A DNA stretch of 64,000 bases from Halocynthiibacter styelae (lineage in GTDB: Bacteria; Pseudomonadota; Alphaproteobacteria; Rhodobacterales; Rhodobacteraceae), in assembly GCF_016123485.1 (NCBI RefSeq), contig NZ_JADCKQ010000001.1:248001-312000 (forward strand). Direction: 5' to 3'. The notes below the pieces were generated by a model. It was not told the DNA's origin and did no database searches. It saw only the letters and a list, made by a program, of their open reading frames with translations. Made by a program: the position numbers and the translations under genes. Positions 43,808 through 53,955 of this stretch are shown here, one piece after another. The stretch's first letter is position 1, and each line of letters opens with the position of its first letter.

Positions 43808-46507
43808 TTATCCCTCCAGGACAGATTTAGCTGCGGCAATCGCCGCGTCAGCATTTTCAACAGATTTACCGCCGCCCTGCGCCATATCCGGACGACCACC
43901 GCCACCTTTGCCACCCAGTTCGGGCACAGCCGCGCGCACAAGATCAACCGCAGAAAGATCACCTTTCAGATCATCGGTCACACCTGCGGCAACCGCCGCT
44001 TTACCGCCGGCATCGGCGATCAGAAGAACAGCACCACTTCCAAGTCGGGACTTATGTTCATCAATCAGTGACGGCAGATCACGTGGTGAAACACCTTCAA
44101 CAACCTGCGCGAAGAATTTGATACCATTGATGCTTTCAGCTTCGGGCGCAGAATCACCGCTGCCTGCCATCGCAAGCTGTTTGCGCAGATCAGCGACCTC
44201 AGATGTCAGTGATTTGCGTTCTGCCATCAGGGCTTTGACACGGTCGGACAGTTCTTCAGGGCGGGCCTTCAGATTGCCGGCAATGTCTTTGATCCGCGCA
44301 TCCTGGGCAGCAAGGTAATCAAATGCCGCCTGACTTGTCAGGGCCTCGATCCGGCGTACACCGGACGAACTGGCGCTGTCGCCAAGGCAGACAAACATGC
44401 CGATGTCGCCGGTCTGGTGCACATGTGTGCCACCGCAAAGTTCCAGTGAATAAGTGTCGCCATCATTGCCTTTGCCAGAACCGCTTTCACGCCCCATGGA
44501 CACAACGCGCACTTCGTCGCCGTATTTTTCACCAAACAGCGCCTGCGCCCCCAGGGCACGGGCATCATCCGGTGTCATGATCCGGGTTTCAACCGGGGTG
44601 TTCTGTCGGATGAAAGCGTTAACATCCTGTTCAACTTGCTTAATTTCAGCATCGGACATCGCCGCATTATGTGAGAAATCAAACCGCAGACGATCATCCG
44701 CATTCAGAGAGCCACGCTGTGCCACGTGATCACCAAGATGCACCCGCAGCGCTTCGTGCAGCAGGTGTGTTGCGGAATGGTTCGCGCGAATTTGGGTGCG
44801 GCGTGTGTGATCAACCTTCAGCTCAGCACCCTGCCCGGTCTCAATCGAACCTTCGGTCACTTTGGCTGAATGCACAAACACACCCGCTGTTTTGCGCGTA
44901 TCTGTGATTTCGACTTTGCTGGTTTCGGTTTGCAGCACACCGCTATCGCCAACCTGACCACCACTTTCCGCATAGAAAGGCGTTTGGTTCAGAGCGATCT
45001 GAATTTCGTCACCTTTGGCCGCCTTATCCTGGGCCTTACCACCGGATACCAGCGCCAGAACCTGCCCTTCGGCGATCTCTGTGTCATAGCCCAGGAATTC
45101 GGTCACACCGTGCTTGTCAGCGATGTCGAACCAGACCGTTGAATCCGCCGCATCACCAGAACCGGACCAGGCCGCACGCGCCTTGGCTTTCTGTTCTTCC
45201 ATCGCGGCGTTAAAACCATCCACATCCGCACCACGACCCTGTTCGCGCAATGCATCCTGTGTCAGATCCAGCGGGAAACCAAAGGTGTCATACAGTTTAA
45301 ATGCCGCTTCACCAGGCAGATCTGCACCTTCCGGCAGCTTGGAAACTTCGGCATCAAGCAGAGTCAGCCCCCGGTCAAGTGTCTGACGGAAACGGGTTTC
45401 CTCGTTCAAAAGCGTTTCTTCAATCATGGTCTGGCCATGGGACAGTTCTGGGAAAGCCTGGCCCATTTGCGCCACAAGTTCCGGCACCAGACGGTGCATC
45501 ACAGGATCTTTCGCCCCAAGAATATGCGCATGACGCATGGCACGACGCATAATACGGCGCAGCACATAACCGCGGCCTTCATTGGACGGCATCACGCCAT
45601 CAGCAATCAGGAAAGACGTGGAACGCAGGTGATCCGCGATCACGCGGTGATGCACGTTTTTATCGCCATACGGATCAACGCTAGTCGCATGCGCGGAAGC
45701 TTCGATCAGCGCTTTGAACAGATCGGTGTCATAGTTGTCATGGCTGCCCTGCATCAACGCGCCGATACGTTCCAGCCCCATGCCGGTATCAATGGACGGC
45801 TTTGGCAGGTTTTCACGACGGCCATCTTCGAACTGTTCGTATTGCATGAATACGAGGTTCCAGATCTCGATGAAGCGGTCACCATCTTCGTCCGGAGAAC
45901 CGGGAGGGCCGCCCCAGATATGTTCGCCGTGATCATAAAAAATCTCGGTACACGGGCCACAGGGACCAGTCGGCCCCATGGACCAGAAGTTGTCAGATGT
46001 TGCGATGCGAATGATGCGATCATCCGACAGACCCGCGTACTTTTTCCAGATATTCGCCGCTTCGTCATCGTCGTGATAAACGGTTACCAGAAGTTTATCT
46101 TTGTTAATGCCGAACTCTTTGGTGATCAGATCCCATGCGAAAGGGATGGCGTCTTCTTTAAAGTAATCGCCAAAGCTGAAGTTGCCCAGCATTTCAAAGA
46201 ATGTGTGGTGGCGGGCCGTGTAGCCCACGTTATCCAGGTCGTTGTGCTTGCCTCCGGCCCGTACACATTTCTGGCTGGTCGTGGCGCGCTGATAATCGCG
46301 GGTTTCAACGCCGGTAAACAGGTTTTTAAACTGTACCATGCCCGCGTTTGTGAACATCAAAGTCGGGTCATTGCGCGGAACAAGCGGTGAGCTGTCCACA
46401 ACCTCGTGACCATTTTTGTCGAAGTAGTTCAGAAACGTCGATCGGATATCGTTAAGTCCGGGCATTTTGGTCGCACTTTCGCATTGATAATCTGGCTTTT
46501 GAGACAT
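43808..46507 (-). CDS. alaS: Alanyl-tRNA synthetase
   Basis: 899 residues from 46507; the Met at 46465 gives 885 residues and starts at the conserved [13 protein letters not shown], so it may be the true start. The class II catalytic core is followed by the editing domain with the metal site [12 protein letters not shown] and [13 protein letters not shown], and a C-Ala domain ending in [16 protein letters not shown]. It charges tRNA-Ala and clears mischarged Ser and Gly. It lies downstream of recA in the same direction, a gene order common in alphaproteobacteria. Confidence 0.97.
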   Translation of the reverse strand: MSQKPDYQCESATKMPGLNDIRSTFLNYFDKNGHEVVDSSPLVPRNDPTLMFTNAGMVQFKNLFTGVETRDYQRATTSQKCVRAGGKHNDLDNVGYTARHHTFFEMLGNFSFGDYFKEDAIPFAWDLITKEFGINKDKLLVTVYHDDDEAANIWKKYAGLSDDRIIRIATSDNFWSMGPTGPCGPCTEIFYDHGEHIWGGPPGSPDEDGDRFIEIWNLVFMQYEQFEDGRRENLPKPSIDTGMGLERIGALMQGSHDNYDTDLFKALIEASAHATSVDPYGDKNVHHRVIADHLRSTSFLIADGVMPSNEGRGYVLRRIMRRAMRHAHILGAKDPVMHRLVPELVAQMGQAFPELSHGQTMIEETLLNEETRFRQTLDRGLTLLDAEVSKLPEGADLPGEAAFKLYDTFGFPLDLTQDALREQGRGADVDGFNAAMEEQKAKARAAWSGSGDAADSTVWFDIADKHGVTEFLGYDTEIAEGQVLALVSGGKAQDKAAKGDEIQIALNQTPFYAESGGQVGDSGVLQTETSKVEITDTRKTAGVFVHSAKVTEGSIETGQGAELKVDHTRRTQIRANHSATHLLHEALRVHLGDHVAQRGSLNADDRLRFDFSHNAAMSDAEIKQVEQDVNAFIRQNTPVETRIMTPDDARALGAQALFGEKYGDEVRVVSMGRESGSGKGNDGDTYSLELCGGTHVHQTGDIGMFVCLGDSASSSGVRRIEALTSQAAFDYLAAQDARIKDIAGNLKARPEELSDRVKALMAERKSLTSEVADLRKQLAMAGSGDSAPEAESINGIKFFAQVVEGVSPRDLPSLIDEHKSRLGSGAVLLIADAGGKAAVAAGVTDDLKGDLSAVDLVRAAVPELGGKGGGGRPDMAQGGGKSVENADAAIAAAKSVLEG

Positions 46508-46578
46508 TTAGCGACCACAGGCACAACTGTCCACAGGCAGGCCAGGGCGATGCCGGGTATTTAAGTGAATTTGTAAAT

Positions 46579-46609
46579 AAAAACCCCGGCGACGTTCTGT
46601 CACCGGGGT
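46579..46609 (-). terminator. Terminator of recA
   Basis: On the minus strand ACCCCGGTGAC, loop AGAAC, GTCGCCGGGGT (one G-T pair), then TTTTATTT. It sits 57 bp after the recA stop and 72 bp before the alaS start. Confidence 0.9.
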
Positions 46610-46665
46610 ATTTTCTGATCCTTCTGGATCTCTGATCTTAAAGCTTACGCATTTATGATCGGGGA

Positions 46666-47742
46666 TTATCCATCCAGCACGTCATCATCATCGCCCATAC
46701 CCGGAGGCATGTCGAAATCCAGGCCATGGGCCGCACGGATTTTATCTTCGATCTCAAACGCTGTGCGGTTGTTTTCGCGCAGGTAATTTTTCGCGTTCTC
46801 ACGCCCCTGCCCGATGCGTTCATCCCCATAAGAGAACCAGGAACCGGACTTATCGACCACACCGGCTTTGACACCAAGATCAAGCAATTCGCCCATCTTG
46901 GAAATGCCTTCACCATACATGATGTCGAATTCCACCTGTTTGAACGGTGGCGCAACTTTGTTTTTAACCACTTTCACCCGAGTCTGGTTGCCAACGATTT
47001 CATCGCGATCTTTAATCGCACCAATGCGGCGGATATCCAGGCGTACAGAGCTGTAGAACTTCAGCGCATTGCCACCAGTTGTGGTTTCAGGTGAGCCAAA
47101 CATCACACCAATTTTCATCCGGATCTGGTTAATGAAAACAACCATGCACTTGGAACGCGAAATGGAACCTGTCAGTTTGCGCATCGCCTGACTCATCAGG
47201 CGGGCGTGCACGCCAACGGAGCTATCGCCCATATCCCCTTCAAGTTCAGATTTCGGCGTCAGGGCGGCAACGGAATCGACCACAACCATGCTGACTGCAC
47301 CGGAACGCACCAGGGTATCAACGATTTCCAGGGATTGTTCCCCGGTGTCAGGCTGAGAAATCAGCAATTCATCAAGGTCGACGCCAAGCTTCTTTGCGTA
47401 TTGTGGATCAAGCGCGTGTTCTGCATCAACAAATGCGCAAACCCCGCCCTTTTTCTGTTCTTCTGCAATGCAATGCAGGGTCAGCGTCGTTTTACCGGAA
47501 CTCTCTGGACCGTAAATTTCAACGATCCTGCCCTTCGGCAGACCACCAATACCCAAAGCAATATCAAGACCCAGCGAGCCGGTTGATGTTGCTTCGATTT
47601 CCTGGACGGCATTCGCATCGCCCAGTTTCATAATTGAACCTTTACCAAATTGACGTTCAATCTGGGCCAGTGCGGAATCGAGCGCCTTCTGACGGTCGGT
47701 GTTTTTCTTATCAGTCATACTCAAAAGATCTGCCGTTGCCAT
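46666..47742 (-). CDS. recA: Recombinase RecA
   Basis: 358 residues. Walker [11 protein letters not shown], the [18 protein letters not shown] region, Walker [10 protein letters not shown], and L2 [17 protein letters not shown]. It coats single-stranded DNA, drives strand exchange and triggers LexA self-cleavage. The final acidic tail (DDDDVLDG) is normal. Control by the LexA box 52 bp upstream of the ATG is expected. Confidence 0.99.
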   Translation of the reverse strand: MATADLLSMTDKKNTDRQKALDSALAQIERQFGKGSIMKLGDANAVQEIEATSTGSLGLDIALGIGGLPKGRIVEIYGPESSGKTTLTLHCIAEEQKKGGVCAFVDAEHALDPQYAKKLGVDLDELLISQPDTGEQSLEIVDTLVRSGAVSMVVVDSVAALTPKSELEGDMGDSSVGVHARLMSQAMRKLTGSISRSKCMVVFINQIRMKIGVMFGSPETTTGGNALKFYSSVRLDIRRIGAIKDRDEIVGNQTRVKVVKNKVAPPFKQVEFDIMYGEGISKMGELLDLGVKAGVVDKSGSWFSYGDERIGQGRENAKNYLRENNRTAFEIEDKIRAAHGLDFDMPPGMGDDDDVLDG

Positions 47743-47793
47743 TTGTTATGCGTCCTTATCCCATACCGGGGAGCGCCCGGCAATTTATGTTTT

Positions 47794-47808
47794 GTTCTAC
47801 ACTTGTTC
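47794..47808. promoter_or_regulatory. LexA (SOS) box of recA
   Basis: GTTC-TACACTT-GTTC, an exact match to the alphaproteobacterial LexA direct-repeat operator GTTC-N7-GTTC. It is 52 bp upstream of recA. The divergent sulfotransferase-like gene starts 135 bp away on the other side. Confidence 0.9.
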
Positions 47809-47837
47809 CCTTTATGGAAACAAAATGAGAACATTTC

Positions 47838-47853
47838 AATGAAAATTTTCATT
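47838..47853. repeat. 16-bp perfect AT-rich palindrome
   Basis: AATGAAAATTTTCATT, uninterrupted, between recA and the divergent sulfotransferase-like gene. It could be a repressor or nucleoid-protein site; no family consensus matched. Confidence 0.5.
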
Positions 47854-47942
47854 TTGACTTTGAGACTAATCCTTTAACAACAGGTTTACGGTGATATGTT
47901 TTGCCGCTGGCACATTATAGTTTTCATAAAGGGTCAATCGTA

Positions 47943-48584
47943 ATGATGATATTTGAAGCAAAGCGACTGATCTATCTGGCGATGCCAAAAACCGGAAGTA
48001 CTGCCATCGAATCAGTGCTTCAGCCCCATGCGGATATCGCGTTTCGCAGCCCTCCGCGGCTGAAACATGCAACACCACGCACCATCCGGAACTTTAACAG
48101 GCTGTTTAAACCTATTGATCCCTATGAATTTGAACTTGTGGTCATGATGCGCGAACCTCTGAGCTGGCTGGAGAGCTGGTATCGGTATCGCACAAGATCC
48201 GATCTTGATAATCATCCCCACAGCACAAAACACGTCAGCTTCGAAGATTTTCTGATTGCGACCTGCGAAAAGGAACCACCGGCCTTTGCGGCGATCGGTT
48301 CCCAACATAAGTTCTTATGTGACACAGGCACGACACCACTTGCTGAAACGATTTTCCCATATGAACAGCTTTCTTCCGCGATGACCTATCTGAACAAGCG
48401 GCTTGGTACGCATCACAAAGTATCTGACGTCAACAAATCACCAGCTATCTGTGTCGATGTTTCCGACGATGTTCTCGAACTTATTGGTCAGAAACGGCGG
48501 CAGGAAATTGAACTGTATGAAGAGGTTGCAGCAGGTAAATACCTGCCATCGGATCCATCATTCAATGCAGCTGTTTCTGAATAG
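47943..48584 (+). CDS. Sulfotransferase family 2-like protein
   Basis: 213 residues from the tandem ATGs at 47943/47946. P-loop MPKTGSTAIESVL near the N-terminus, then a VVMMREPLSWLESWYRY segment, as in small bacterial sulfotransferases and carbohydrate sulfotransferases. PAPS use is likely; the acceptor is unknown. Its 3' end overlaps the convergent cckA gene by 23 bp. It differs from the TPR-sulfotransferase at the left edge. Confidence 0.78.
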   Translation: MMIFEAKRLIYLAMPKTGSTAIESVLQPHADIAFRSPPRLKHATPRTIRNFNRLFKPIDPYEFELVVMMREPLSWLESWYRYRTRSDLDNHPHSTKHVSFEDFLIATCEKEPPAFAAIGSQHKFLCDTGTTPLAETIFPYEQLSSAMTYLNKRLGTHHKVSDVNKSPAICVDVSDDVLELIGQKRRQEIELYEEVAAGKYLPSDPSFNAAVSE

Positions 48585-50943
48585 TCCGGGTAAGGTCTTT
48601 CAGCGAAAATGGTTTTGGCAGGAAGACCGAATTCGGGATTTCATCGTCATTCTCGCCGAAAGCGTCTTCCGCATAACCAGAAACAAAGACAACTTTTACA
48701 TCTGGTCGCTGCCTGAGCGCCTGTCGCACCCAGCTTGGACCATCCATCCCCGGCATAATGACATCACTTAGAAACAGGTCAACGTTGAGTGTGTCATCCT
48801 CTAGTGTTTCCAGGGCCGTTTCTGCGCAATCTGCTTCAATCACAGTATATCCCCGCATCCGAAGGGCCCGCGATGCGAAGGCACGGACAGGGGCTTCATC
48901 TTCAACCAGCAACACGACACCTTCGCCCTGGCGGGTCTGGTCACTGTCAGAAGGCAGATCTTCCTGCACGGGCGCCTGAAGCTGGGGCACATCTGAAGCT
49001 TCGAACATCGGGAAATACAGCGTAAAAACAGATCCCTCCCCGGGGGTGGAATCGACAAAAATGTAACCACCGGTCTGCTTGACGATCCCATATGCCATCG
49101 ACAAACCCAGACCGGTTCCCTCACCGGTGCGCTTGGTTGAATAAAACGGTTCAAATATTTTGCCGATTTTGCCCGCCGGAATGCCAGTGCCCTGATCCCT
49201 GACGCGGACAACAACATAATTTCCCTGAGGCACGATGACACGATCACGGGAAAGTGGTTCTGAAAGGGTTACATTGTTGGTTTCAATCCGAATTTCACCG
49301 CCATAAGGCATTGCATCACGTGCATTTACAACAAGGTTCATCAGAACCTGTTCCAGCTGACGCTTGTCCGCCCGGATCGTATTCAGTTCCGGATCATGTG
49401 ACATCACAAGCGATACTTTCTCACCGACAAGACGGTTGAGAAGATGGGCAAGATCCGCAACGGCGCCTCGCAGATCCAGGACTTCCGGCTGCAGGTTCTG
49501 TTTGCGTGAAAATGCCAGCAGCTGGCCAACAAGGCAGGCCGCACGGTTGGCATTTTCATTTATCTGTACGAGATCACCATAATCAGGATCCCCCTGATCA
49601 TGACGTAACATCAGTAAATCGCAATGACCTGTGATGGCCGTAAGAAGATTATTGAAATCATGCGCGACACCGCCTGCCAGCTGGCCAATCGCCTGCATCT
49701 TCTGGCTTTGAACAAACTGCGCTTCCAGAGTTTTAAGTTCCGTTGCATCCGTCAGCACCGCAATCAGCACATGGCCTTCTTTTTCCGCACGGCGTGTCAG
49801 AGTAATCTGAAGGAAACGTTCCTGTTCAGGCAGACGGGCGCGAATGATCTCAGAGCGGCTTAAGCCCCTGCCATCCAAGGCTTCATCAAGCCAGTCGCGT
49901 ACAGATCGTCCCAGACCTTCCACCAGATCTGACACAGCAAATTCACCTTCGCGCGGAATGGAAAGCATCTTCCGGGCCAGTCGATTGGCGGTATCAATGT
50001 GCCCGCCTGGCAGGATTTTCAAAAGCGGAACAGGAAGTTCATCAAACAAATCCGGTTGCTCTGTTGCAAGCGATCCCGGGGGCAAATTGCCATCAGAAAC
50101 TGCGCCTTCATCAGTTGCGCCCCCACCAGTTCCACCTGGGATCAGATAGATTTCCTGACGTCCTGCGGCGCTTTCAATGCCTGCAATCATCGACGGAACC
50201 GGCCCGTCAGCTGTTGAAACAATATTCACCTCGCCCGGACGTGGTGGCAGTTCGGTAAAAATACGATCCAATGTCTTAACCCGCCCCCCCAGGACGCGGC
50301 GCATTGCTTCATTCATAAAGAGAACCGTACCGGATTTTGAAGCCGTTAACATCGGCAGGCTCATACCTTCGGATCCGCGGGTCCCGGCCGTACGTTCCCC
50401 AAAATCTTCAACCCGCCAGAAAAACACCTCTGTTGCGATCCTGTGGACGGCCAGACGTGTCTGACCACGTCGTGTTGACAGATCTTCACGTGCAGATCCG
50501 GTAGCCTGAGCGCGGTTCTGCAACCGAAACAGAACCGCAGACGGGTTTGCAAAAAGATCCCGGAAAGCCTGTGCCAGGGTTTCTGCCTTTCCCTGCCCCA
50601 GGCGTTCTGATGCAACCGTATTTTTCCAAATAATTTCCCCGTCTTTATCGGTCGCAAAACAGGAGGATGTATCTGCTTCCGACATCTGGTTCAGATCCCG
50701 CAAAAGCTTTGTGTGACCGGGGTGTCGGTGGTTCTGAAGGAATGTCCACAGAACACCGAAAGTCAAAAGCACACTGCCGACAGTTAACATCCCCAGGCGC
50801 GTATATCCCTGAGGCAGGAAAAAACCTGCCCCGCAAAGAAGGATCGCGACGAAAGACAGGGCAAATGACGGGCTGCGCAGGATGCGCCTGACAGCGGGTT
50901 CCTGCGAAGATGATGAAACGGATATTGTTGCTGATTGCGACAC
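48562..50943 (-). CDS. cckA: Hybrid histidine kinase CckA
   Basis: 793 residues. Two N-terminal membrane helices (about 26-70), PAS-like regions (about 90-400), HisKA with phosphoacceptor H428 in GQLAGGVAHDFNNLL, HATPase with NLVVNARDAM and RDQGTGIPAGKIGKIFEPF, and a C-terminal receiver with phosphoacceptor D727 in LSDVIMPGMDGP. Layout and H-box match CckA, the kinase/phosphatase that feeds ChpT and CtrA. In Rhodobacterales this pathway controls motility and gene-transfer-agent genes, so it may govern the che operon of this window. Confidence 0.9.
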   Translation of the reverse strand: MSQSATISVSSSSQEPAVRRILRSPSFALSFVAILLCGAGFFLPQGYTRLGMLTVGSVLLTFGVLWTFLQNHRHPGHTKLLRDLNQMSEADTSSCFATDKDGEIIWKNTVASERLGQGKAETLAQAFRDLFANPSAVLFRLQNRAQATGSAREDLSTRRGQTRLAVHRIATEVFFWRVEDFGERTAGTRGSEGMSLPMLTASKSGTVLFMNEAMRRVLGGRVKTLDRIFTELPPRPGEVNIVSTADGPVPSMIAGIESAAGRQEIYLIPGGTGGGATDEGAVSDGNLPPGSLATEQPDLFDELPVPLLKILPGGHIDTANRLARKMLSIPREGEFAVSDLVEGLGRSVRDWLDEALDGRGLSRSEIIRARLPEQERFLQITLTRRAEKEGHVLIAVLTDATELKTLEAQFVQSQKMQAIGQLAGGVAHDFNNLLTAITGHCDLLMLRHDQGDPDYGDLVQINENANRAACLVGQLLAFSRKQNLQPEVLDLRGAVADLAHLLNRLVGEKVSLVMSHDPELNTIRADKRQLEQVLMNLVVNARDAMPYGGEIRIETNNVTLSEPLSRDRVIVPQGNYVVVRVRDQGTGIPAGKIGKIFEPFYSTKRTGEGTGLGLSMAYGIVKQTGGYIFVDSTPGEGSVFTLYFPMFEASDVPQLQAPVQEDLPSDSDQTRQGEGVVLLVEDEAPVRAFASRALRMRGYTVIEADCAETALETLEDDTLNVDLFLSDVIMPGMDGPSWVRQALRQRPDVKVVFVSGYAEDAFGENDDEIPNSVFLPKPFSLKDLTRTIQKQLH

Positions 50944-51065
50944 GAGACTCTCTGACCTGCGATTCGTAATGCTCCCAGTGTCGCGCCAAAACCCTTAACT
51001 GCTGTTTAATGCGCACTGCACCAGAAACAACTATAGGGCGAGTATCTTGCTAAATCCCGTTCAGG

Positions 51066-52211
51066 TCAAGGTTTTCGCAATACCGCCAGAAAAAACCCGT
51101 CTCCGCCCTGTAACGGCGTGAAGTGGTGACGTGACACTTCTGACCAGCCCGGGTGATCGGCCAGAAAACCGCTGGATTGCGCGTCATTCTCGGCCTCAAG
51201 CAGTGAACAGGTGGCATAGGCAAGAATGCCACCGGGCATAACAAGACCAGCTGCCGTGCGCATGACCTCTGCCTGAGTTGTCAGCGTTTTTTGCAACTGT
51301 TCTTCCGTTAAACGCCATTTTCCTTCGGGATCACGCCGCCAGGATCCGGCCCCTGAACAGGGCGCATCCGCGAAAACCGTGGCAAACTTCGGGGCTTTTT
51401 TCAGGGCTGGCAGGGATTTGATGTCAACCCGCACCCCTGCCCGACGTGCGCGTTCCGGGATATCGCGCATGCGGGCTTCTGAGATATCATGCGCGGTTAC
51501 TTTTGCCCCACGTGCCGCAAGTGCCAGAGATTTCCCACCACCCCCGGCGCAGAAATCAAGCACGGGCCCTTCGATCGGAATAAGGTCGGATACAGCCTGG
51601 GACGCAGCATCCTGAATTTCAGCCAGCCCGTCGCGATAAACGGCTGAGGCTGCGAACCTTCTGGGGTTTTCAGTGACTTCCAGGGCCGTTTCTGAAAGGT
51701 CATGCGCGATAGCCGTGATATCTTCGCGCGCCAGAGCGGCAATGACTTTGTCACGGGTGGTCCGCGCCTGATTGACCCTTAGGAACAAGGGCGCGCGCTG
51801 GCGCATGGCCTGTTCAATCGCGCTAAAATCTTCGCCCAGAGATCCCTGCATCTGCGGCAGGATCCAGGCCGGCAAGTCAACGACATGTTCTGCGATTCCC
51901 GCAGTTTGTTCTGCTTCTGTCAGCGGGGTTGGCGCATGGCCTTCCCCGGTGAAATAGTCATCGACATCCTGGCCCTGGTTGCGCAGAGCGCCGATCATAA
52001 TCGCACGCCCGCTTTCGCCACCCCCAAGTGCGGCAAAACTGTTCAGGTTGCGCAGAGCTTCAAACACATGATCACGCACCGCAGCGCGATCTTTGGATCC
52101 CGCAAAGCGAGACCGCCGCGCCCAGTTTGTCAGAACCTTTTCAACAGGCGTGCCTTCACGCCAGGCATCCAAAATCTCAATCGCGGCGGCAATGCGGGCA
52201 GCGGGTGTCAT
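51066..52211 (-). CDS. RsmB/NOP family RNA cytosine methyltransferase
   Basis: 381 residues. An N-terminal NusB-like helical part is followed by the SAM domain: VLDFCAGGGGKSLALAA, the catalytic DAPCSGAGSWRRDPE and the second cysteine in YATCSLLEAEN. It makes 5-methylcytosine in rRNA; shorter than E. coli RsmB. It is followed by a short gap and then cckA on the same strand. Confidence 0.92.
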   Translation of the reverse strand: MTPAARIAAAIEILDAWREGTPVEKVLTNWARRSRFAGSKDRAAVRDHVFEALRNLNSFAALGGGESGRAIMIGALRNQGQDVDDYFTGEGHAPTPLTEAEQTAGIAEHVVDLPAWILPQMQGSLGEDFSAIEQAMRQRAPLFLRVNQARTTRDKVIAALAREDITAIAHDLSETALEVTENPRRFAASAVYRDGLAEIQDAASQAVSDLIPIEGPVLDFCAGGGGKSLALAARGAKVTAHDISEARMRDIPERARRAGVRVDIKSLPALKKAPKFATVFADAPCSGAGSWRRDPEGKWRLTEEQLQKTLTTQAEVMRTAAGLVMPGGILAYATCSLLEAENDAQSSGFLADHPGWSEVSRHHFTPLQGGDGFFLAVLRKP

Positions 52212-52368
52212 GACGGCTTATTTCCTTATGTGCTTTCCCTCCCTTTACTGCAGCACATGCAGGAAAGGAACCGCAGTGGCACAGAATTGCCGCAACAGGC
52301 GTTTTCGCAATGCCCCCTTGACCCTGCCCGCGAACTGCCGGAGACACAGACGAAACAAAGAGGCAGAC

Positions 52369-52947
52369 ATGATCAGAGCACTTTACGACTGGGTTATCGG
52401 GTTGGCAGCACATCCACGTGCCCTGTGGATTCTCGCGCTGGTCAGCTTTGTTGAAAGCTCTGTTTTTCCGATCCCGCCGGATGTGCTGATGATCCCGATG
52501 ATCCTGGCCGCCCCGTCACGCGCATTTGTGATCGCAGGCGTTGCGCTGGTGTCTTCGGTTCTGGGCGGCATGTTTGGCTATTATATCGGCTGGGGCCTGT
52601 TCGAAACGGTCGGACGCCCGGTGCTGGAATTCTACGGAAAAGACGCCTATTTCGAAGAGTTTTCAGAACGTTACAATGCCTGGGGCGCCTGGGCGGTTCT
52701 GGTCGCCGGGGTCACGCCCTTTCCTTATAAAGTCATCACCATTCTGTCGGGCGCAACCGGGCTGAACTTTGTGGTCTTTATGATCGCAAGCATTATTGCC
52801 CGCGGCCTGCGTTTCTTCATCGTTGCCTGGCTTTTGTGGAAGTTTGGCGCACCGATCCGCGACTTTATTGAAAAACGCCTTGGCCTGATGTTTATATTGT
52901 TTGTGATCATCCTGGGCGCAGGCTTCTATCTGGTGAAATTCCTATGA
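52369..52947 (+). CDS. YqaA/DedA-like membrane protein (VTT domain)
   Basis: 192 residues from ATG 52369 with GAGG upstream; the frame is open back to 52093 but that extension overlaps the divergent rsmB-like gene start and is not conserved-looking. VTT/SNARE-associated marks: FVESSVFPIPPDVLMIPMIL, LVAGVTPFPYKVITILSG. It is a membrane protein of the YqaA group, possibly a lipid scramblase or transporter. It overlaps dsbB by 4 bp. Confidence 0.88.
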   Translation: MIRALYDWVIGLAAHPRALWILALVSFVESSVFPIPPDVLMIPMILAAPSRAFVIAGVALVSSVLGGMFGYYIGWGLFETVGRPVLEFYGKDAYFEEFSERYNAWGAWAVLVAGVTPFPYKVITILSGATGLNFVVFMIASIIARGLRFFIVAWLLWKFGAPIRDFIEKRLGLMFILFVIILGAGFYLVKFL

Positions 52948-53399
52948 ACAGAACATTCCTTTCCCTCGCCACCGCTGGTTCTGCCGCCATGCTGTTGGGC
53001 GCATTTGGCTTTGAATATATCGGTGAACTTGCGCCCTGTAAGATGTGCATCTGGCAGCGCTGGCCCCATGGGATTGCTATTGTCGCAGGCGTATTGGCGC
53101 TTGCGCTGAAACAACGTCTGTCTGCGATGATCGGTGCGTTGGCAGCACTCGTGACGTCGATGATCGGGTTTTACCACGCAGGCGTTGAAAAAGGCATCTT
53201 TGAAGGACCGGACAGCTGCACCTCCGGGCCGATTGGCGGCATGTCTACGGATGATCTGTTCAACCAGATTATGAGTGCCCCGCTTGTGCGCTGTGACGAC
53301 ATCCCCTGGGAGATGTTCGGTATCTCCATGGCAGGCTGGAACGGTCTGATTTCACTGGCACTGTTCGGAATGTGGCTGCTGGTCCTGCGCCGCGCTTAA
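52944..53399 (+). CDS. dsbB: Disulfide bond formation protein B (DsbB)
   Basis: 151 residues, four membrane helices. The first redox pair is CKMC in APCKMCIWQRWPHG, the second pair is C in DSCTSG and C in LVRCDD. It reoxidises DsbA-type oxidases and passes electrons to quinone. Overlaps of 4 bp with the YqaA-like gene and with the convergent Lrp gene make this a very compact locus. Confidence 0.93.
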   Translation: MNRTFLSLATAGSAAMLLGAFGFEYIGELAPCKMCIWQRWPHGIAIVAGVLALALKQRLSAMIGALAALVTSMIGFYHAGVEKGIFEGPDSCTSGPIGGMSTDDLFNQIMSAPLVRCDDIPWEMFGISMAGWNGLISLALFGMWLLVLRRA

Positions 53400-53872
53400 C
53401 GCATCCCGGTGGTCTTGCGCGTCGCCAGCAACAGATTGGTTTCACTGTTCTGAACGCCGTCAATTTTGCGGATCTGACCAAGCACTGCATCCAGATCTTC
53501 CAACGAGGATGCGCCAAGTTCCAGGATCAGATCCCATTTGCCATTGGTCGTGTGAATTGCCTGAACCTCGGGCATTCCGGACAGGCGATGCACAATCCGA
53601 TCGGTCCCGTGGCCTTCAATCCCCAGCATCATATGCCCGCGCACCGGGGCCTGCTGCGTGTCTTCCTTCAGCACCACGGTAAATCCCAGGATATCGCCCC
53701 GTGCAATCAGGCGTTCCATGCGCGTACGGATTGTTGTGCGCGACATGTTCAGGCGATCCGCCAGCTCAGACAGCCCCATCCGTGAATCACGGCGCAGGGC
53801 TGCAATGATATCTTTATCGCGATCATCCATCATATTATCCAAATTGACCATTTCACCCATCAAATTGAACAC
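53396..53872 (-). CDS. Lrp/AsnC family regulator, probably of the arginase gene
   Basis: 158 residues as drawn; the likely start is one of the tandem Mets near 53833 (MMDDRDKDIIAALRRDS). HTH GLSELADRLNMSRTTIRTRM, then a RAM domain with HTTNGKWDLILELGA. It is divergent from arginase with under 130 bp between them, the usual arrangement of an arginine-sensing Lrp protein and the gene it controls. Confidence 0.9.
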   Translation of the reverse strand: MFNLMGEMVNLDNMMDDRDKDIIAALRRDSRMGLSELADRLNMSRTTIRTRMERLIARGDILGFTVVLKEDTQQAPVRGHMMLGIEGHGTDRIVHRLSGMPEVQAIHTTNGKWDLILELGASSLEDLDAVLGQIRKIDGVQNSETNLLLATRKTTGMR

Positions 53873-53889
53873 ATGTCTTCCATATCAGT

Positions 53890-53900
53890 CAATCTGATTG
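53890..53900. promoter_or_regulatory. Palindrome between the Lrp gene and arginase
   Basis: CAATC-T-GATTG, a perfect 5+1+5 palindrome 55 bp before the arginase ATG. It is a candidate operator for the divergent Lrp regulator. Confidence 0.4.
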
Positions 53901-53955
53901 CTGAAAGCTGTTCCTAATGTTGAAATAATGGGAAGCAGACTGAACAGGACATAAG

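Noticed and set aside
52093-52368. Extended N-terminus of the YqaA-like protein
   Set aside because: It overlaps the divergent methyltransferase gene start; the ATG at 52369 has an SD and begins the conserved region.
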